64,000 nt of DNA, taken from contig CP145426.1 of NCBI GenBank assembly GCA_036867785.1, forward strand, positions 248,001-312,000, given 5' to 3'. Shown here piece by piece: positions 1-13,628 of the stretch; the stretch's first letter is position 1; every line of letters starts with the position of its first letter. This DNA is from Plasmodiophora brassicae (lineage: Eukaryota; Endomyxa: Phytomyxea; Phytomyxea; Plasmodiophorida). The notes below the pieces were generated by a model. It was not told the DNA's origin. It was given only the letters and a program-made list of their open reading frames with translations, and did not search any database. A program made the position numbers and the translations under genes.

Positions 1-197
1 TCCCCCCGGTCACCAGGATCACCTTCCCGCCCAGATCCGGCATCGTTTCCGGCGAGAACCCCGTCGGGTTCGACGGCATGTCTCCTTGCACGTAGTCAGG
101 GCAAGGGGCCGCCCGCGTCCCAAACGGCGTCGGTCGAATGTCCAAATGGTACAACACGCAATGTCGGCGATTTTTGGGCCTGCGCGACGCTGCGTGA

Positions 198-3100
198 ATG
201 TCCGCGACGGGCCACGCGTCGTCCGCACTCCGCAGCAGCATCGGCGCATCGCAGGTGGGCAAAAAAAACAGCTGGGCCCACGGAGCCGGCTGTCATTCCC
301 TGCTGGCCGACGGCATGACGTCGACCGGGTGGGTGTCTGCGGGGCCACTATCGGCCTACTTTGGCGACAGCGCCGGCCTGGTTGACCTCGGCGCGGTCGT
401 CGATGGGCACCGATGCGCGCTTCGCGGCATCGTTGTGCGGCTGGCAACGGGCGCCGCACCCGGCGTCATCCGGTTCGGCAGCGATGACACGCAGCGGTTG
501 GTGTCGATGCAAGCGACGAACCCCAACGTGAACCGGAGGGAAAACCGGATGCTGTCATTCGATTTCGAAGGCGTCGTGGAAGACGGCGACGTCGTCGACC
601 TACGTCCTGGTGAAGAACGAACGCTCGTTCTTCGGTTAGCGCCATTCGGGGCGTCATCCCGTGGGTCTGGATTGAAACGATTCAGTTCGGTTCCATGGCG
701 AACGACATGTCGACTTACTCTCGGGCCTAACGTCATTTCTTTTGATGTTTCGGCACGGTTCTGCCGGTCGCTGCTGGCCATCGACACGAAGGAGATCCTC
801 TTCGAGTGCGCCGTTGATAGCAGCGACACGAGAGAGCTGATGGTTCAAAACTTCTCGGACATTGCGACCTGGTTTTCTCTACGAGTCCCGTCCAGCGATT
901 GCTTCACTTTTGTCGACTGTGCTACATTGTCCCCGATTCTGCCTCGACATCCCCTTGCTGGGTCCGGTCAGGTTAATGTTCGAATGATATACCGGCCACG
1001 GTCGTCTTCTGTCGGCGACAACACGCATGAACTGGTGCTCGAGAACTGCCTTGATGAGCGTAATGTGGAGCGCGTCCCGATCATTGCATCCGTTACACTG
1101 GAATCCCGGGAACAAGGCCTTGTCCTGTCTCCAGATATAGTTGATTTTGGCGACTGTGTTTCGGGCGAGACCATCTGGCGGACCATCACGTTGAAGAACG
1201 CAACTCGTGTCCCTCTCGAGATATTCTTGACGTCGAATGCGTCCGGCGGACATAAGGTGCTGTTCTGTTTGGAGGAACCCACAGAGACTCAGCAGGGAAA
1301 CAATGCGGCGGATCCGCTGGTGGCGTCTCCCACCGCATCAGATGACGATGATTTAGGTATTCATATTCCTCTTGGTGGATCTGCTAAGAACCTTTCTGGA
1401 TCGCGGCCTCTATCTTGGGCCCCGTCGACAAAAGAAGGCCAGTCGGGACACTCGCGACATCCGTCGGTGTCGCTAACTGACTTTCTGGAGCTTTCTCCCC
1501 CGCCAACAGTCTCTGATAAGGTGAGAAACCTTGTCGAAGAACTTACTATCCCGCCTGGCAAAGAGCGCGTCTTGCGAATTTTCTTCACCGGTTCTGTTTC
1601 TCCGTCAGTGTCTCACTCGTCCAGTGGAGACGGCAATCGCGATGACGCGTCTTCCGCGGATGCGCTCTCGGGGCCTGCTTTTCCTGACTACACGCGTTTG
1701 CAACCTCTGAAGTTCCATCTCTTCCTGAATTGCCGACCATCGAACATGCTTGGAGCAACCATTCATGGTAAGTACTCCAGGGTTGTGCGCTGCATCGCCC
1801 GTTTATGTACGTCTTTGATTGCTGTTTCGACATCTGCATTGAACTTCGGGGAAGTCGCTGTATCCCAGTCGTCTGCCATGTCGTTTAATGTCGAAAACCT
1901 TTCGGATATTCCGACGACCGTTGCTGTTGACTTCGAATCAAAGGCGCTGTCTGTATCCCGCAATCTAATCGAACTGAATCCCCGTACGTCCGAGGAAGTT
2001 GAATTGAAGCTGGAACCTTGTCGACCGTCGTCGGCATATCAGAAGGAGATAGTTGTCTCCAATCTCCGAAATCCTTCCGACACGCACATAATTGCTGCTC
2101 TGTCCAAGAACGTCGAATACTCGACTTCGCAACCTCCCAGGACCTTTTTCAACATTGCGACTACGCTATCCTCCCAATGTGGGCAGCAGTCTTCTGGAGA
2201 CGGGCCTCTGACACTGGATTTTGGGAAATTTGTCATGAATTTTCCTGCCGCGCGACTGCTGTGTATTACGAATGCGACATCGATGCCGCTGAGCATTGCG
2301 TGCACTGGGGCGCCTAACTGTGGCGTATCGTTGTATCGTTCGGTCTCTTCGTCGTCGTGCGGAGATGACATAGCTGAGGATGACATCGGTGGGTCACTAA
2401 GCGCTCTTGTTTCCAAAGAATATGTCGACACCCATGGCTCCTTTTCTGATATTGATTCGCAGCGAAATTTCGTCCTCAAAGAGACGCAACGACTTCTAGC
2501 TTTCAATCGCTCTCTAAAAGACGGCCTTATTGTCGCTGCGGATACATTCGATCTAGAACCTTACCAAACTCTTGAGCTCCTCGCTGTGTATTTTCTTCGA
2601 TCGGCTGACTACCCTCGAATACGCGGGAAGCTAAAGAACGTTCCGACTCAGCTGACCTTTTCGCTCTGTTCCACCAATCAGTCGGATGGTTGCGACTTTC
2701 CTCCCGCCGTGCCTGTTGTTGTCCAGGTGCATGGGATGGTTTGCCACACCTCGATGCACTTTGCGTTGAAACACATCAATTTCGGCGTGCTGCGTAAACT
2801 CTCTAGGCACCAGTTTAGTCTGGTGATTAGTAACATGAGCGACGTCCCCATTCTCTATCGGGTTGCGAAAAGCGGGTCTATTGCTTCAGATGACCTAGTC
2901 TGTTCTGGTGGCGATCTGGGTGTCATTCGTCCTTACCAGATCAGGGAGATCCCTTTCGTTTTCAAGCCTAGTCTTGCCGGAAGGTTTTTGGAAACGGTAA
3001 CGTTCGAAAATGTTCAGGATTCTGACGATAAGCAGGTTCGTTGCGCCTGACCCGGTTATACTTATGACACTAAAGGTTTTATTTTTAGGCAATCTATGTA

Positions 3101-6100
3101 AAGGCCGACATCAAAAAGCCGTTTAATTTCTGGTTGCAGACTGTCGAGCTCGACTTTGGCTATTGCTTGGTCGGTGAGAGGTCACGTAAACGCCGTCTTC
3201 TTGTTAAAAACATTAGCGATCGTGTTCGTAGAATCAGGATCAAGGTAAGTCAGTTAAATCGGATGGTCGTTCTAGTCAGCTTATTGTTTGGGTGCGTAGG
3301 TCGACAATTCCCAGTTGCCGCCTACTTGCTCGGTTCTTTTCGAGTTGGGTGAGGTCTTTCTTGGCCCAGCTACGTCAATCGACCGTGAGGAAGAACGTGA
3401 AAAACTTGAGAACAAGCTTCGCATCGCTGAACGAAAAGGACAGAAAGAGAAATTGAAGGTACCCCCTCTGTTACATACTGTTCTGCCATTTAATGCCAGT
3501 GCGTCCCAGAAAATACGTCGGCGCCTGGCTGAGCTTAGACGTGAGAGTTCCTCTGAATTCGAATGCGGGGACTTCGATGGTGCAATTGACGGTCAAGGAT
3601 CTTCCAATAGCCTGTTACTAACATTACCGCCTAATGCAGTTCAGGTAGCACAACAGCTGTCTGGTTCTATAGTCAACCTTAACGTAACTCGTCCAGAACG
3701 TTTTTGTCACATTTGTCTCCCAAGGAGTCTCCAGGGCGAGCTCCCATGCGGCATTGCGAATAGAAGCTATCCGTGGCGTGATTCTTGTTCATGTGAGCCG
3801 TGCTACTGTCCATTAGCTTAATTCATCGCCCTTAACTGTGTGTAGGAGGAGAAGAACAAGGACTACATTCGTGACGTGAACTTTTGGGCTCGCGTGTGCA
3901 GCGACAACGAGATTTATCAGCGTGCTTTGTCTGGTCTGGGGATCAGCTTTCGTTCGCTATACTCCCAACCCCACCTAGGAAGCGTTATGCACTCACCGCC
4001 AATTTCTCAGCATCCCATCTCACCTGAGCATTCTGGGAGAGCAAGCAACGTGATCCGCTCTGCCTCCAGTTCGCCTGTTCGTCGCAGTTCTCTTAAGACC
4101 ACCTTCGACCACAACAGCAGTGACTTTCTGAATCCCTCTTTGCATCCTGGTCTTCGCGCCGTTGGTTTCTCAATCCGAGTTCCTTGGCGATTTATATTCG
4201 ATATCGACGAAGACGCCAGTGTCAGGAATAGCGCTGATGCGTTTTACGTCGCCAACGATGAGTGGTCCGTGCGACGTCTTTTGCGGCTGCCAGGTCCACG
4301 AAGGCCTTCGTTGATGTCAAGGTGGGCTCTGGAGCCGCCTTCATGTCGGCCATGGTTATTAGTCAATTTGCTCGGTGTCGATTCCAATTTGGACTGTAAT
4401 GTACCACTAAGGATATCGTGGTCTTGCGATCAAGTATGCGGCAGTTCTCCGAACCTATCGGTTCGTCTTTGTTCTATGAAACCTGACGACGGTGACGGAG
4501 CCGTGGTGTTGCGAACCAATGGCTATTCTGCTGATGACGAGATGTTTCGCGTGCTTCATGCTAATGCCCCAATTACATTGTCCTTCAAAACCGTCGAAAC
4601 TTTGGGTATAGTCTTGAAGCCTTGTCAAGATGAACAAGCTATGCTTGATAACGTTAAACCTGTCAACGGCCTCTTACGTCTCTCAGTTCTAGGTGAAACA
4701 CGTACAATTCGTGTGCACGTCGGACACTCCATTCCACTGAGCGTTGTCCCTGAGTGCCCTGTCTTGCGCAAGGGACATGTCACATTCCTTGTGTCTAATC
4801 CGATGTGCTATCCGGCCACTATTCTTTTGTCAAGCATACCAGGCAATGCCCTTCACTTCTCTCAATTGCCCTCGCATGAAATTTCGGCCAAGGGTGCGAT
4901 TCGGATCAATGCTGAAATGAATTCGACGCCCTGCGAAGAGCTATCAGTCGTTCTCGTCGATACGACTAATATGCAACGCAAAGTGATCCCCATTTCTGTC
5001 GCCTCCGACTTGGTAGAGCGTCCCCTGTTCGACTTCCGTGGCGTGGTCAGTATGGCGGTTGACGTTGTACACCTCGGCCCTTGTTTTGTGGATCCTATCA
5101 CATCCACATTTGAGAAAGTCTATCGTCTGCGTCTAACTAACAAGAGCACAGATACCGACCTAAGTGCTGCTCTCTCATGCAATCTTCCCACGCAAGTCAA
5201 TTTCTTCGATTCTCAGTCGTGTGTCGCTGAACTGTCGAAAGTACGAATACCAAAGTCGGCGTCGCAAGTCGTCTTCGTTCGGTTCAATTTAAAGTTGGAT
5301 CACGATTATGCGAAACAGGGCAAATGTCGTGAAGTTCGTGGTGCTTTCCGGTTAAGCTTTCAGCAAGGCCACCTGCAAATGACGTATTTACGTGATTTCA
5401 GTGTGCACCTGGGATTACCTCGCGTTACTATCGCCGTTTACGAGCCGGAAAACGATTCGCTGACTTATACAGACGACAGCGAATATTGCCTGGACTTCGG
5501 CACAATTACGACAAGTCGTCCTTGTCTACGAGGCCGATTCGCAATTTCGAACCCAAGTGATCTCTTGGATTTTGAATACCGCCTTGTCTTTTCATCTTCA
5601 GCTATTCGTTTTCTCGAAGCATCGTCCGTTTCTGGTGTCGTCACCTGTGGGCAATCGCTAGCTTTCGAATTTGAAGCGTGTGTGTCCCAGTTTGGAATTT
5701 TTGAAGAAACGATAGGTAATACGTTGGAAGTTGTTTAACGCTTCATTTCATTGACGGTGTGTATCTAAAGCGCTTGAACATGTCCCTACCCATACATCTG
5801 TTGCGTCCCTTCGTGTCACTTGCTTCTATGATTGCCAAGCACTCCAAGTCCAGCTTCCGTTCCGCAACCGTTATGCATTACTTGACTGCTCAACTTCTTA
5901 CGCCGAGTTGTCAAACGAATCAACGTACACAGTGAATCTGTACAGGTTGGTACGCGAGTGGCTCGCTTGCGTTTCTCGCATTGAAATATCTGACATGCAG
6001 ACAAGTGAACTCTTGCACTATAACAAATGTAGCCCCCGACGAGAGGACTCTTTGGCTGTGTGCTAGCATTCGACGAGGCGCGCTCCTTGTTCAATGGGCC

Positions 6101-9100
6101 TCGGCACCTGGTAATATTAGGTGGTGATGGTTTCCGTTATTTTCGTGCTGACCCTACACTCAGGCTCGGGTACTCCCGATGACGCTTCGCGTATCTTCAA
6201 GCAAGTCAGTTATGGGGAAAGCGCAACGCTTCGAATCGAGCTGCCGCATACCTATGCCATTGGGCAACGGAGATGGAATGAGCTCGCGTCCGGTCGTCCC
6301 GTGGCGTTCAGAAGAAGAGTCCTTGTCCGGGGTCGTCACGAGGATGCTGTCCTGGCTTGCTTCGCTGTATCTGGGACTGTTGCCGTGTCATTGGCCCGCA
6401 TTGACGAAAGCTACGTTGATGTTGGCCGTGTCGGTTTCGAGAACGGCTGGAAAGATGTTGTGGTTTCATTCACAGTTGTTAACGAAGCCGACATCGAGCT
6501 TCATTATCAGATCAAGAGTCTTTGCTGTTGCTTTCCTGTTGCTGCTGACGACGTCATTTATTCGTCTCAAACGTTGGAACCTGGGGGGCGGAGGAAACAC
6601 GATGTAAGCTCTTAGTTGCCGTGTTAATTATATATAACGCTCAAGTTGTGCACAGGTTGTTTTCTCTCCATCGCTGGTCACATCCGAGGATGTTGTGTAT
6701 CCGTCGGGCACATTTGAGTTTCATATCGATGTCGTCAACCTGTTCAACTCGCGCAACGAGAATCTTCGACTCCGCGTTCTTGGACAGCTTGTCAATTGTC
6801 CCATCCAGTTTACGCATCTGGACAGTGATGGGTGCCTTAAATTGCCACCTGTATCCCCTTATGAACAGTCCGGGGTGTCTACAGAATCGTTCGCTATTGT
6901 TAATCGGGATTCTGAAACATCGCACGAAATCCATCTTGACGTGCACACCTTCGAAGAGTTCCGCGACCTTTGTTCCATTAAGGTCTGCTTCGTAATTGTG
7001 GCGCAGTCGCCCTGTATTTGTTCTCATGCATTGTGCAGGTGCTGGTTGGCGATCGTTCCGCTGTGAACGAGTTTGTCCTCCATGCAGCCGAGCAACGTGA
7101 AGTTCGTGTGCGCATTGTCCCATCGCCTGGTTATACGGGTCGATGGCCAACTCGAGCTGGCTTGTGCTCCGTTGGGTCCATTTCGTTCCTTGCGATTGGA
7201 AGCACGAAACCACAAGTCGTCATTCTGCAGACGTCATTCTCTGTTGATGCACAATTTTCAGTCTCGCTGCCCAGGTCGGTATCCAATAACTTCACGGCTC
7301 GCTGTTAACGCGTAGTGTAGGATCAAGTTTCGCTTTACTGAAACTAACGAGTCGCGAAATTTTCTGGAAGATCACTTTTGGATTCGTAACCTATCCTCAG
7401 TGTCTCCTGTTTCCATCCGGTTATCATTGCGCTCTCCTCAACCGCCAGCCTGGATCAGCCTCCTTGAGTTCTCCCCCACGCATGCTGATCTAGCACCTGA
7501 GGTTGCATTGTAGACTTTCACATTTATGCAACTCTGACATCTCTTCGTTGCAGGCAAGTGTACGTGTCGATGTCTATTTCAAGTCCCAAACGGGACGTCT
7601 GGTTTCTTCGCCAGTATACATTGATGTCATCGATAACTCCAACTCCCTTGCGTTCAAGTCGGTGGAGGTTGCGCTTGTTGCGGAAGCGTTGTCTCGTACC
7701 GCGTCAGTTCCATTGATGACCCCTTCAGACGGTCCCGTAGCGCTTGGTATTCACTGGTGACTCAATTCGATTCCTTTTTCTAACAACATTGATGCCGCTT
7801 AGGAGAGGACATGGTTGCATGTAATCGCGAACAGTGCATTTCGGCGCTCGGTATTCGCGGTGCTATGCCAGTAGCCGGCAGCCGTAATCGCTACATCATT
7901 AATGCTGGTCAGCAGGAACTTGGCGTTGGCGATTCTGCTTTTCTTGATTGGGATATCGTTGTTGAGAACCAGCTGCCCGGTACCATTGAGTTCCAACTGG
8001 TATTCCACCGTGCAACTAGCGCTGCCTTGCTAACTCTGACGTTGCAGTAGGAGGTGATCAATACTGATTGTGACAGCGCCGACTGGATTAGGCTATCAAA
8101 GCTGAACGGGACGTTGCATGCTATTCACGAATCATTTACGATCACACTCTCTATGTCAACGAGTGTACAGGGCACATTTTCGGCTTATGTCCTCCTCCGA
8201 AATTCTAGAGATATTGAAATCCAGACCATTCGTGCTGAACTGGTGGTCGTGAAGCCGGCCGCATTATCAGGCAAAGTTTTCGAGGTTGTTGTTGACGGCG
8301 GAGTGCCTTGCGACAAAGGCGCTGCTCCAACCATTGATATCGGAGACATCTTTCTTGGGCAGAGCAATAGCAACCGATCATTCGTGATAACCAACACGTC
8401 CTCGATTCCGATAGAAACTCTGGTTGCGGCTGATCTCGACCCCAACTCCCAGGCGTGTGTGCATTTCTCATTGACGCCAATGGCCCTCAGCATGTTCAAC
8501 ATCATCACAATTCAACCAAGCACAAGCGTCCGCGTTTTCGTCCATTTCCAGACGTCTTCGTCATCTTCTCCCATGGGCATACATTCGTTCGAGCGTGTTG
8601 CATTCGACATTAAGATCGGGTGTCGCATAGTGAATGACTATCAGGTATGGTCAATCTGTATCCCGTTTCGTCGTACCGTTAACGTTCGCGTAGGCCTCCA
8701 TACGTTACGTTGCGACCTGCCGTCCTCCTCAACTGCAACTGTCAACAACTGACATTAATTTCTCAGGTGTCCTTTCGGGCACTCTGGTTGTATCTCCAGA
8801 AGAAGTTTTGGTTGGCGTGTCCAGACTCTACGAAGGGGTGGCATCCGTCAGCATAAGAACGGAGTCGCGATTCTTCGTCGTTGAAGACGTTGTATGTTTC
8901 ACCACTTCGCAAATCGTTTCTGACTTTCGGATGTCATAGGCGTCTCTGGTCGCATCATCGGCGCCGGGTCCCAAACGTGTAAGTGACAATAGTGGTCAAC
9001 ACGCAAATCGGATTCCCATGCATTTCAGGTGACATCGCGGTTGGGTAGTGGAAAAGCGACGTTTCGCGTGTGCCCGCAATTATCCGCCTTAGCATCTCTA

Positions 9101-9815
9101 GCCGGTAGCGGTGTCTACGTTGAAGAGCACTTTACCGTATACAATGATGCGCTGCTGAACGAGCGGTATGTCGTGACGCTGAGATTCTCAACGTCATGTC
9201 AGCGCTTGTTCTACTTTTCTCCTGGGTCCAAACAAGGACACACATTCACCAGCATTGAGGGACGAATCGCCGATTTCGCGATGAGGTTTCAATCCTTCTT
9301 TCACGATGTTGGCAACGCGTGTCCCCATCGGGCTCTGTCTGAATGGGATGTCGCGTCGTTGCACGACTTCTGTGTTCACCTGCTATCTGCTCTGTCGACT
9401 GCAGAGTACTGGGACTTGTATTCCGAGTACTTTTACTTGACTGACGAGCTTGTCTACCTGAGCTTGAAATGCCATATTGGCCAGTTTGTGCTCCAGTTGG
9501 CCAATCTTTTATACGGGTCTATGTGTAATCGTCATTTTGAGCCTGTCGCTGACGCCCATAGCAGGTTCACGATGCGCCATTCTGCTCTCAGGATGGCCCA
9601 TCGTATATGCGTCGATACGTCACTCCAACACGACCCGAACCTCAGCATGTTCGTGTCGGCATGGGTACGTTCCTCGACGTGGTCGTTTGTGGTTGTTTGA
9701 GCTGACCCGTACCCGCATCCAGACCGACCGCCTCCTATACTTCCTATGTCACTTCCCGGGATCTTCCACCTCGCTGGACAAGTACCTGGCAGATCTCAAA
9801 CTACCTCATACATAA
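198..9815 (+). CDS. Giant ASH/MSP-domain repeat protein (HYDIN/CFAP-like)
   Basis: A multi-exon gene of very roughly 2800 residues. The first exon (198 to about 3035) is 940 codons long. At least seven stretches have the ASH (ASPM/SPD-2/Hydin) signature: a beta-strand of the form LDFG, a short linker, then N-x-S/T: for example VDFGDCVSGE, LNFGEVAVSQ, LDFGKFVMNF, INFGVLRKLS, LDFGYCLVGE, LDFGTITTS and IDIGDIFLGQ. Introns I could place are 3036-3088 and 3245-3299; more than ten others lie downstream. A short charged coil (EEREKLENKLRIAERKG) sits near 3390-3460. The last exon ends YLADLKLPHT at 9815. Proteins of this build act in axonemes or at centrosomes, so a ciliary role is likely by family. 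I cannot tell HYDIN from CFAP47/65/74-type proteins. The first ATG of the open frame (198) was used; another ATG at 315 is possible. Confidence 0.75.
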
Positions 9816-10093
9816 CAAAGCATTGATCATTGCGCCTCGTAAGCGTTTCGCAGTTCTGCCAGCTGTAGGCGGTTCCGCCACTCGATTCTAGGTACTCACC
9901 TATGTTTCGTCTACAGCCCTCCCTGATGACGATGCGCTAATGGCGATATCGCAGATACATGCCCATCACTGGGTCCGGTTGCCCGTTTGTCGCAAGTCGC
10001 TTGGGCGGGCCTAAATTTACCTACGCCCGTTGGCGTTACGACGTGGCGGGTAGCCATTAGGGGTTGCCGTGGCCCGTGCGACCCGCCGTGCCG

Positions 10094-13000
10094 ATGGAGG
10101 CGTCGTCGATGTCCTGCCACCAGCACGATCGCGACGTGGAGCACTGCTGGAACGCGGTGGTGGCCGACGTGTTCGAGCCGGTCTGCGCGCGCCTTGCGGA
10201 CGTGCTGGGCGAGGCGGACGGCCCGCCCGTCACCGCCGACGCGCTCACCCGGCTCTATTCGCAGCTGTACGACCTTTGCTGTGTCCATAACGGTGAATAT
10301 CGTTTTCAACGTCATGATCCATGTCCTAACGTGCGTCGCGTAGGGGTTCGGCACTGCAGTGCTATGTATCGGCGCCTGGAGTTATCGTTGCAGACCTGTA
10401 CGAGCACGATCATTTCTGTATTTGAAGGTCTGTCCACAGGGACAGTCGTTGTTTGCTCGTGTCCTTAGGCCGTATGTCGTCATCCTAGAATGCGGTCGGG
10501 ATCAGCTTCTTCAAGCTTTTAATGTCGCGACGTCATTGTACCGGGGCCTGGTGCGCGCCATTGCCGTTGTGATGCGTTACGTCGATCAGCACCACGGTGG
10601 TCCCGATCGACGTACAGACTCCAAGTCCATCTGTGGGAACTTCGACGTCGTCCGGCAATGGTAACCGCAAACTAATCTATTCGACTAGGCTGGCAAATGT
10701 ACTTGGAAAATGTCTACGATGTCATTGAGCCGACTCTGACGGACCTTCTTTGTGAAACTCTGCAGGTACTGCTTTGGGGGATCATCGGGAGAAATATTGT
10801 TCATGCAGATTGCTGTACAGAGCTGTCGACAGGATTCCTTGGAATCTGAAGTTACGCGACACCTTCAAATGGCAATCCATTCCATTTTCGAAATCGACCC
10901 TACACGCCGGCGATATAAGGCATTCGAGAGTAAGGTCTTTCAAAGGTATGGCTGTGCGATTAAAGTTGTGGAGCTGCCCGTGAGCTGAGTGGTTTCAGAA
11001 TGGTTCGGTGCTATCAACGTCGTGCTCGACAAATAGCGGAACTACCTTTGCATGATTCTATTCGAGCTGTACATCGAGTGTTAAGGGCCGTACCTTTCGA
11101 GTCCAACCTTTTGTCACTTCAGATGCATGATTTGTTCGTTGCCGAGAAGGCGGTATTCGCATCGACACTACAAAATTCATTGCTATCGACGTTCGAAGAA
11201 TTCTTCCGGGACACTGTTTCGTCGCCAAAGTAGGTTGTCACGTCTGATAACGTTGCTAGAGCTCTTAAGGTCTTTTCTTCAGTCGAACAAGATACTTTGG
11301 TGACCATATGAGCAGTGAAGTTGCCGATCTTGTGTCGTCGGTGCACTCATCGTCCTTATCAATGCTGTATGAGGTTTACGGGAAGGATCCATCCAGCCGT
11401 GGCGAGTTCGCTGATTTTATTCAAGAGACTATTGTCAAGAAAGGGCGAGACGCCCAGGTTTGAGCCTCTACAATATGCGCGTAAACAAGGCGGTCATGCC
11501 TGGTACAGGCCATGTGGAAGAATTCGCGGCAGCGTTTGCCTGAACGTAAAAGGCCGGACGGTAGCCACACATTCGATGCTGTGGATATGGCCCTAATTGA
11601 GTCGTATATCAGCCTGTTCAATGAGTTGTGTCTGACTGTAAGCTCTCAGCAGCAGCGTCTAACACACTCTGGTTTAGGGCTGCACTGCTCTCACACAGAG
11701 TGTTCCTATCGGACCCGTTCTTCATATCGGCGATCCGGAAAGGCCTCATATGCCTATTCAGTGATGCATTGCCTCACATGTCCAACGTGTCCCAGTCGCC
11801 TCAGAACCACCACCTGACGAGCACCGAGGTTCATCCGCTTCCGTCGGGATTTCTCCATCGCGTTGCTTACGTTTCATCATCATGCAGATTCTAGCAAATT
11901 ACGCGAACGTGTGGCTTCACAAGCGGCATCCGCTGCTGTCAAACCAGTTTAGAACTCACCAGGAGGTTTGCCGCACCTCCCGGGAGCGTTGCACTTGTCG
12001 TGACTTCTTCGCTAGTTGGAGTCGGTTCTCAGTGTCTTGGGCGACCTGTTCGCCATGTCACCCGACCATGATTTGTTCATGACCGTTTACAGCAAGCAGT
12101 TGGCGGAACGTCTCCTAACGTCATCCAGCGTTTCGTTGCCTCTCGAGACGAGTATCATCGATAAGTTCAAGGTACTTTGCTGTTGCGTCCTACGATCAGT
12201 GGTGGTGACTAGACGGGCGCTTAGTTGCGGGCTGGAGCTCGATACACATCCCGCCTGGACGGGATGGTCATGGACATCAACAAATCCATGGCGCTTTCTG
12301 CGAGTTTTAAATCTTCATTAAGCCATCAGACTGCGGCACCTAACATGAATGCTGGCGGCGTTCCCATTCACGTTAAGGTGCGTTCCGAATCGTTGGTCGC
12401 TTGGTCTACCTCTAACGTCAGCGTCCCAAGTTGCTTACCAGGGGGTTCTGGGTGCCTGCGATGGTCGCCATTCCGGACGTTTCCAACCTCGTGCTGCCCA
12501 GTGTACTTCGTAACGCCGCAGTCGAGTTTGCAGGATTCTATTCGAGAGTCCACGAGCGGCGCGTTCTATACTGGAAGCACCAGTATGGCGATTGCCGGGT
12601 AGCAGCAATAAGCGCATGTCGCATTCGTCCCCTGATTTGCACGTCTAGGTTGCCATGAAGTGCTGCCATCCAGCCGTTGACTTGACGGTCTCCACCCTGC
12701 AGGCCTGCGTGCTTGTCCTTTTCAACAAGAGGCCGTTCTTGTCGTTGCCGGTCTGTAGCAGATTTTGGCATTCTTATGTCGTAATTTGTTTTCAACCCAC
12801 TTTGTAGGATATCTGTCAAGAGCTTCGAATCGAAGAAGAGCTCGGCCATCGTATCCTGCATTCACTTGTGATCGGAAGGTTTAAGGTTTGTCTTACGTCA
12901 CGTACTTCTGGGTGAGCCAGCCCTAACCAGGCGTTCGGCTCTACACGTAGGTTCTTCGTGCGCACGTCGACAAGCCTTTCATTTCAGCATCCGATACGTT

Positions 13001-13405
13001 CACCCCGAACTATAATCTTGAAACGTCGTATACCCGCGTCCGCTTGCCTTCTCCGTACCTGCTCCGCGAGTCACAGCTCCACCCACAGCAAGACAACACA
13101 GTCGCTGTACAGGTCAGTGCTGAACGTGTTGATTTGTTTCACTTCACTGACGGTAAAACAGGCTGCGATTGTTCGCATCCTGAAGCGTGCCAAGTCAATC
13201 CAGCATGACGACCTTGTCGATGAGGTTGTTGCTCTACTTCAGCGGTGCGCTCCGTCACAAGTTATGCGCTGCATCGTTCCTGAACCATGCCTATAGGTTC
13301 CGCGTCACCAACAAAGCCGTCGCGTCACGCATCCAGTACCTGGTGGAGAACGAGTTCATCGAACGTGATGGGAAGGATCCCGACATGTACCACTTTATTC
13401 CGTGA
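10094..13405 (+). CDS. Cullin, scaffold of a cullin-RING ubiquitin ligase
   Basis: The gene is split into many short exons. In order I read: an N-terminal cullin repeat (ALTRLYSQLYDLC near 10245); further helical repeats (RAIAVVMRYVDQHH, WQMYLENVYDVIEPTL); the cullin-homology region (DPFFISAIRKGL near 11720, then FMTVYSKQLAERLL near 12080, TSRLDGMVMDINKSM near 12245, and VLTRGFWVP near 12432); and the C-terminal winged-helix/Nedd8 domain. That last domain contains IVRILKRAKSIQHDDLVDEV at about 13170-13225, which carries the neddylation lysine region, and ends RIQYLVENEFIERDG...YHFIP at 13405. Known role of the family: it holds substrate adaptors at the N-terminus and an RBX RING protein at the C-terminus. 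The start (ATG 10094) is upstream of the first recognisable repeat. I cannot assign it to CUL1, CUL3 or CUL4. The ending YHFIP differs from the usual YLA/YVA. Confidence 0.88.
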
Positions 13406-13628
13406 TCCTCGACGTTATGTTCCCACCGCACGTGTCCTGGGCGTAGTCGGGCCGAATAATGCATGTATCGTGTTGCCCAGGAGGCACGTTCTGCCCCAGC
13501 AAGGTGCCCGTGCTGTGTCTAATATACGGCGCCATCGAAACCGTAGTACCGTACCTTTGTGCGTTAAGGGCTTGTTAATCGCGGTTAACGTCGGTCACCG
13601 TTAGACTTCCCGATAACCACTTCGAGGA

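Noticed and set aside
10069-10354. Alternative frames over the first cullin exon
   Set aside because: Only the frame with ALTRLYSQLYDLC matches the family; the others are compositional.
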